64,000 nt of DNA from Lysinibacillus odysseyi 34hs-1 = NBRC 100172 (lineage in GTDB: Bacteria > Bacillota > Bacilli > Bacillales_A > Planococcaceae). Under the pieces are notes generated by a model. The model was not told the origin of the DNA, did not search any database, and was given only the letters and a program-made list of their open reading frames with translations. A program made the translations under genes and the position numbers. Below, one piece after another: positions 61,451-64,000 of the stretch. The stretch's first letter is position 1. Every line of letters begins with the position of its first letter. Location: assembly GCF_001591965.1 (NCBI RefSeq), contig NZ_BCVX01000010.1, positions 1-64,000 on the forward strand, given 5' to 3'.

Positions 61451-61480
61451 ATTCTAAACGAAAAACTCAAAATTTGTCAA
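61451..61480 (-). promoter_or_regulatory. SigA promoter of the siderophore-binding gene
   Basis: Minus-strand TTGACA (61475-61480), 18-base spacer, TAGAAT (61451-61456). The -10 box is part of a third Fur-like half-site (AGAATGAGAA). Confidence 0.8.
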
Positions 61481-61489
61481 CTTATTTTT

Positions 61490-61508
61490 GAAAAGAATTC
61501 TCATTCTC
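61490..61508. promoter_or_regulatory. Second Fur-like box
   Basis: Minus-strand GAGAATGAGAATTCTTTTC, matching most of the 19-base Fur consensus, upstream of the -35 box. Confidence 0.65.
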
Positions 61509-61527
61509 GTTTAATCGGCTTTAAATA

Positions 61528-61554
61528 CGTGCATAAGGAGAATCCTCATGCACG
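61528..61554 (-). terminator. Possible terminator after the yclP-like gene
   Basis: Hairpin CGTGCAT.AGGA / TCCT.ATGCACG with one mismatch and a 3-base loop. The T-tract is weak (GTATTTAAAG), so some read-through is likely. Confidence 0.45.
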
Positions 61555-61618
61555 CCGAATAGAAATCTATTATATTTTTTTTGCTCTGTCTAAACGCATT
61601 CAAGAATACCGAAAAAGG

Positions 61619-62383
61619 TTAGTGTGAATTAAAGTATACGCAAATACGGCAGCCATCCTGCTCTTGTACAGGAATATGCATATCGTATACTTCACGTAAG
61701 GCTTCAGAGTTAATGATCTCATTTGTTGGCCCATCTTTTACAAGACGGCCATCCTTTAACGCCACAATACGGTCGGAATAGACAGAAGCAAAGTTAATGT
61801 CATGTAATACAATAACAACTGTTTTTCCCAGCTCATCCACCAGTTTGCGCAGGATTTTCATGATTTGTACGGAATGCTTCATATCCAAATTATTTAACGG
61901 TTCGTCCAACAAGATATACTCTGTATCCTGTGCAATAACCATGGAAATAAAGGCCCGCTGCTTTTGACCGCCTGATAGCTCATCTAAATACTTATGCTGC
62001 ATATCTATTAAGTTCATATATTCCAATGCTTGGTCTACAAACTTTTCATCTTCCGCATTTAAACGCCCCTTTGAATATGGATAGCGCCCAAAAGAAACAA
62101 GCTCACGGACTGTTAAACGGATATTCAAGTGATTGGCCTGTTTCAAGATGGCCACGCGTTTCGCGAAGGCGTCTGACTTCATTCTTTTTACATCTGTTTG
62201 ATCTAAAAACACTTCCCCTGTATCAGCGTCTAGAAGACGGCTCACCATCGATAATAGCGTCGATTTTCCCGCACCATTCGGCCCGATAAAGGAAGTGATT
62301 GCTCGAGGCTGGATTTTCAATGTTACATTTTCAACGACGGGTTTTTTCCCAAAGCTTTTAGAAAGCCCTTTAATTTCAATCAT
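61619..62383 (-). CDS. yclP: Siderophore ABC transporter ATP-binding protein, YclP-like
   Basis: 254 residues. Walker A GPNGAGKST (about 35), Q-loop ILKQ, signature LSGGQKQRAFIS, Walker B YILLDEP, H-loop VLHDIN. FecCD-type iron(III)-siderophore ATPase. Overlaps the permease gene by 4 bases (ATGA). Confidence 0.95.
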   Translation of the reverse strand: MIEIKGLSKSFGKKPVVENVTLKIQPRAITSFIGPNGAGKSTLLSMVSRLLDADTGEVFLDQTDVKRMKSDAFAKRVAILKQANHLNIRLTVRELVSFGRYPYSKGRLNAEDEKFVDQALEYMNLIDMQHKYLDELSGGQKQRAFISMVIAQDTEYILLDEPLNNLDMKHSVQIMKILRKLVDELGKTVVIVLHDINFASVYSDRIVALKDGRLVKDGPTNEIINSEALREVYDMHIPVQEQDGCRICVYFNSH

Positions 62384-63336
62384 CCTGCTTTCCTACTTTC
62401 CTTCAGTAATAAGTAAATAAAGTAAATCCCACCGACAAAGTTAATGACCACACTAATTGTTGTATTTAAATGGAATATATGCTGCACGATAAATTGCCCG
62501 CCGACAAGCGCAATAATACTGATCAGGCTTGCCCCGGCAATTAAGACCGAATGTTTATAGGTTGCTAAATATTGATATGCTAAATTTGCTACAATTAAGC
62601 CTAAGAATGTGACGGGACCAACCAGCGCTGTCGAAGTTGCGATTAAAATAGAAGATAATATGAGCACCTGTAATACGATCCTATCATAGTTCACCCCGAG
62701 GTTAATCGCATTGTCTCGGCCTAAAGAGACAACGTCCAAATCACGCAATAACCGATATCCATAAATAAATGCCAGACCAAGGATAACGATAGCAATAAGC
62801 AGCAGCTCCGTCTTTACATTCATAAAGCTCGCAAACAAACGTGCCTGCAGACTTTCATACTCTACAGGATCAATCAGGACCTGCATAAATGTGACAAGGC
62901 TTCCCAGCAATGTCCCGATAATCATCCCAGCTAATAATAGAAGAAAAATGGGGTATTTATCCGCCCGGAATAAAAATCGATATAAGATTATAGCGAAAAT
63001 CACCATTGCGATAATCGATAAACCAAAATTTAAATAACGGCTTACAACGAAAATAGAAGCCGAACCTGCTGTAAAGTAGATGATTGTTTGTACTACTTCG
63101 TACATAGAGTCAATGCCCATTACAGAAGGCGTTAATAGACGGTTATGTGTTACTGTCTGGAATATTACTGTGGCATACGCAATGGCTGTCCCAGTAATCA
63201 CCATCGCAGCTAAGCGCTCAAGACGCTTTGGAAAGGCGTAGCTAAAACCGCCTTGAATATTATAAAAAGCAAACAGAGCCATAAAGATTAATGCAATAAC
63301 AGCCAAAATAATCAGCTTTGTACTATTTTTTCGCAT
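62380..63336 (-). CDS. yclO: Siderophore ABC transporter permease, YclO-like
   Basis: 318 residues, FecCD family with eight to ten membrane segments. Typical motifs RLERLAAMVITGTAIAYATVIFQTVTHNRLLTPSVMGIDSMYEVVQT and the coupling region ALVGPVTFLGLIVANLA. Overlaps the first permease gene by 14 bases and the ATPase gene by 4. Confidence 0.94.
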   Translation of the reverse strand: MRKNSTKLIILAVIALIFMALFAFYNIQGGFSYAFPKRLERLAAMVITGTAIAYATVIFQTVTHNRLLTPSVMGIDSMYEVVQTIIYFTAGSASIFVVSRYLNFGLSIIAMVIFAIILYRFLFRADKYPIFLLLLAGMIIGTLLGSLVTFMQVLIDPVEYESLQARLFASFMNVKTELLLIAIVILGLAFIYGYRLLRDLDVVSLGRDNAINLGVNYDRIVLQVLILSSILIATSTALVGPVTFLGLIVANLAYQYLATYKHSVLIAGASLISIIALVGGQFIVQHIFHLNTTISVVINFVGGIYFIYLLLKESRKAG

Positions 63337-64000
63337 ATGCTTTCCCCCTAAACAACATAATTAAGAAGATCGCACTGCCAATTACTGCGACTGTTGTATT
63401 TACCGGAATTTCATATGGATGAACAATTAACCGGCTTATAATATCACATACCAGCAGAAACGCTGCACCCATGAAAATCGTATGAGGAATCGTTTTACGT
63501 AAATTATCCCCCAAATATAGTGAAACAAGGTTTGGTACAATCAAGCCCAAGAACGGAATAATACCGACTGTTAACACAACCGTTGTTGAAATAATTGCTA
63601 CAATGACAAGGCCGATATTTAACACTGTACGATAACTTAAACCTAAGTTCTTCGCAAAGTCCTCCCCCATACCTGCTACTGTAAATTTATTTGCATAAAT
63701 ATAAGCAATAATAATCGCCGGCACCGCTACGTATAATAGCTCATAACGGCCTGATACGACTAATGTAAAACTTCCTAAGAAAAATGTATCAACATTTTGT
63801 AATACATTTGCTTCATATCCGAGGAATGTCGAGATAGCGCCGATGATATTACCGTACATAATCCCGATTAATGGAACAAAAATGACATCCTTGAACTTAA
63901 TACGTTCAAGCAGCTGCATAAAAATAAATGTTCCAACTAACGCGAACACAAAGCTAAACAGGATTTGCCCCATATAAGACAAGCCCGTAAAAAAGATCAT
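63323..64000 (-). CDS. yclN: Siderophore ABC transporter permease, YclN-like (partial)
   Basis: 225 residues visible, cut at the window end. It aligns with the C-terminal two thirds of YclN (e.g. LLERIKFKDVIFVPLIGIMYGNIIG, LTVGIIPFLGLIVPNLVSLYLGDNLR), so roughly the first 90 residues lie beyond 64000. The ATG on the last three bases is therefore probably internal. Forms the membrane channel with YclO. Confidence 0.92.
   Translation of the reverse strand: MIFFTGLSYMGQILFSFVFALVGTFIFMQLLERIKFKDVIFVPLIGIMYGNIIGAISTFLGYEANVLQNVDTFFLGSFTLVVSGRYELLYVAVPAIIIAYIYANKFTVAGMGEDFAKNLGLSYRTVLNIGLVIVAIISTTVVLTVGIIPFLGLIVPNLVSLYLGDNLRKTIPHTIFMGAAFLLVCDIISRLIVHPYEIPVNTTVAVIGSAIFLIMLFRGKAYAKK

Overview
The window is an ordinary, gene-dense chromosomal segment of a low-to-moderate G+C Gram-positive, endospore-forming-type Bacillota. 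It most resembles the Planococcaceae (Solibacillus/Lysinibacillus group). The reasons are: gene order matching Bacillus subtilis over the first 20 kb (ddl, murF, cshA, ydbS, ydbT, gluP, acpS, ydcC, alr, ndoAI, ndoA, rsb-sigB, tex, sprT-like, tRNAs, read on the minus strand); AGGAGG-type ribosome binding sites with frequent GTG/TTG starts; a surface enzyme carrying SLH repeats; and SigA, SigB and SigW promoter sequences of Bacillus type. The genus is an inference from protein resemblance, not from a search. I see no prophage, insertion sequence, CRISPR array or integrated element.

Region 1 (1-20.5 kb) is the conserved core. It holds tRNA-Glu and tRNA-Asn, a SprT-like metalloprotein, Tex, the sigma-B module rsbT-rsbU-rsbV-rsbW-sigB, the EndoA toxin-antitoxin pair behind alanine racemase, a LolA-like lipoprotein, AcpS, a rhomboid protease, two PH-domain membrane proteins, the CshA helicase, an esterase, MurF-Ddl for peptidoglycan precursors, an unknown protein and RodA. 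The sigma-B module lacks rsbR, rsbS and rsbX at their usual positions. The EndoA antitoxin keeps its toxin-binding tail but has no recognisable ribbon-helix-helix domain.

Region 2 (20.5-34.7 kb) is mixed. It holds a 46-residue small gene, a long gene-poor gap, YwqG-like protein, cardiolipin synthase, a VanY-type carboxypeptidase, YidC2 with a small membrane partner, an AraC regulator, a LytTR regulator next to a CoA-transferase, a divergent pair of apparent sigma-B genes, a small GNAT, a secreted DUF1002 protein, CvfB, MntR and a ComFB-like protein.

Region 3 (34.7-51.8 kb) holds a CadC/CadA-type metal efflux operon with operators, penicillin acylase, ExoA, a YodB-like HxlR regulator ahead of murB and divergent from a YceI-family protein, an SLH-anchored 2',3'-cyclic nucleotidase, AzoR under an MhqR-type operator, a FrnE-like DsbA protein, an FAD-Rieske oxidoreductase, Mn-dependent pyrophosphatase, a two-domain GNAT and an RpiR regulator. 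Several of these fit defence against quinones, electrophiles and thiol stress.

Region 4 (51.8-64 kb) holds a NiaP-like niacin transporter, thrC-thrB without hom, an NAD(P)-binding protein, a ZIP metal transporter, YuaF-FloT membrane-domain proteins behind a sigma-W promoter, a PAP2 phosphatase, an IsdG-type heme monooxygenase, and a YclNOPQ-like siderophore ABC transporter with Fur boxes. The last gene (yclN-like permease) is cut by the window end. Most transcription units are closed by clear hairpin terminators, many of them shared by convergent genes. I found no wholly new multi-gene system. The best leads are the incomplete sigma-B module, the altered antitoxin, the back-to-back sigma-B promoters and the HxlR-YceI circuit.
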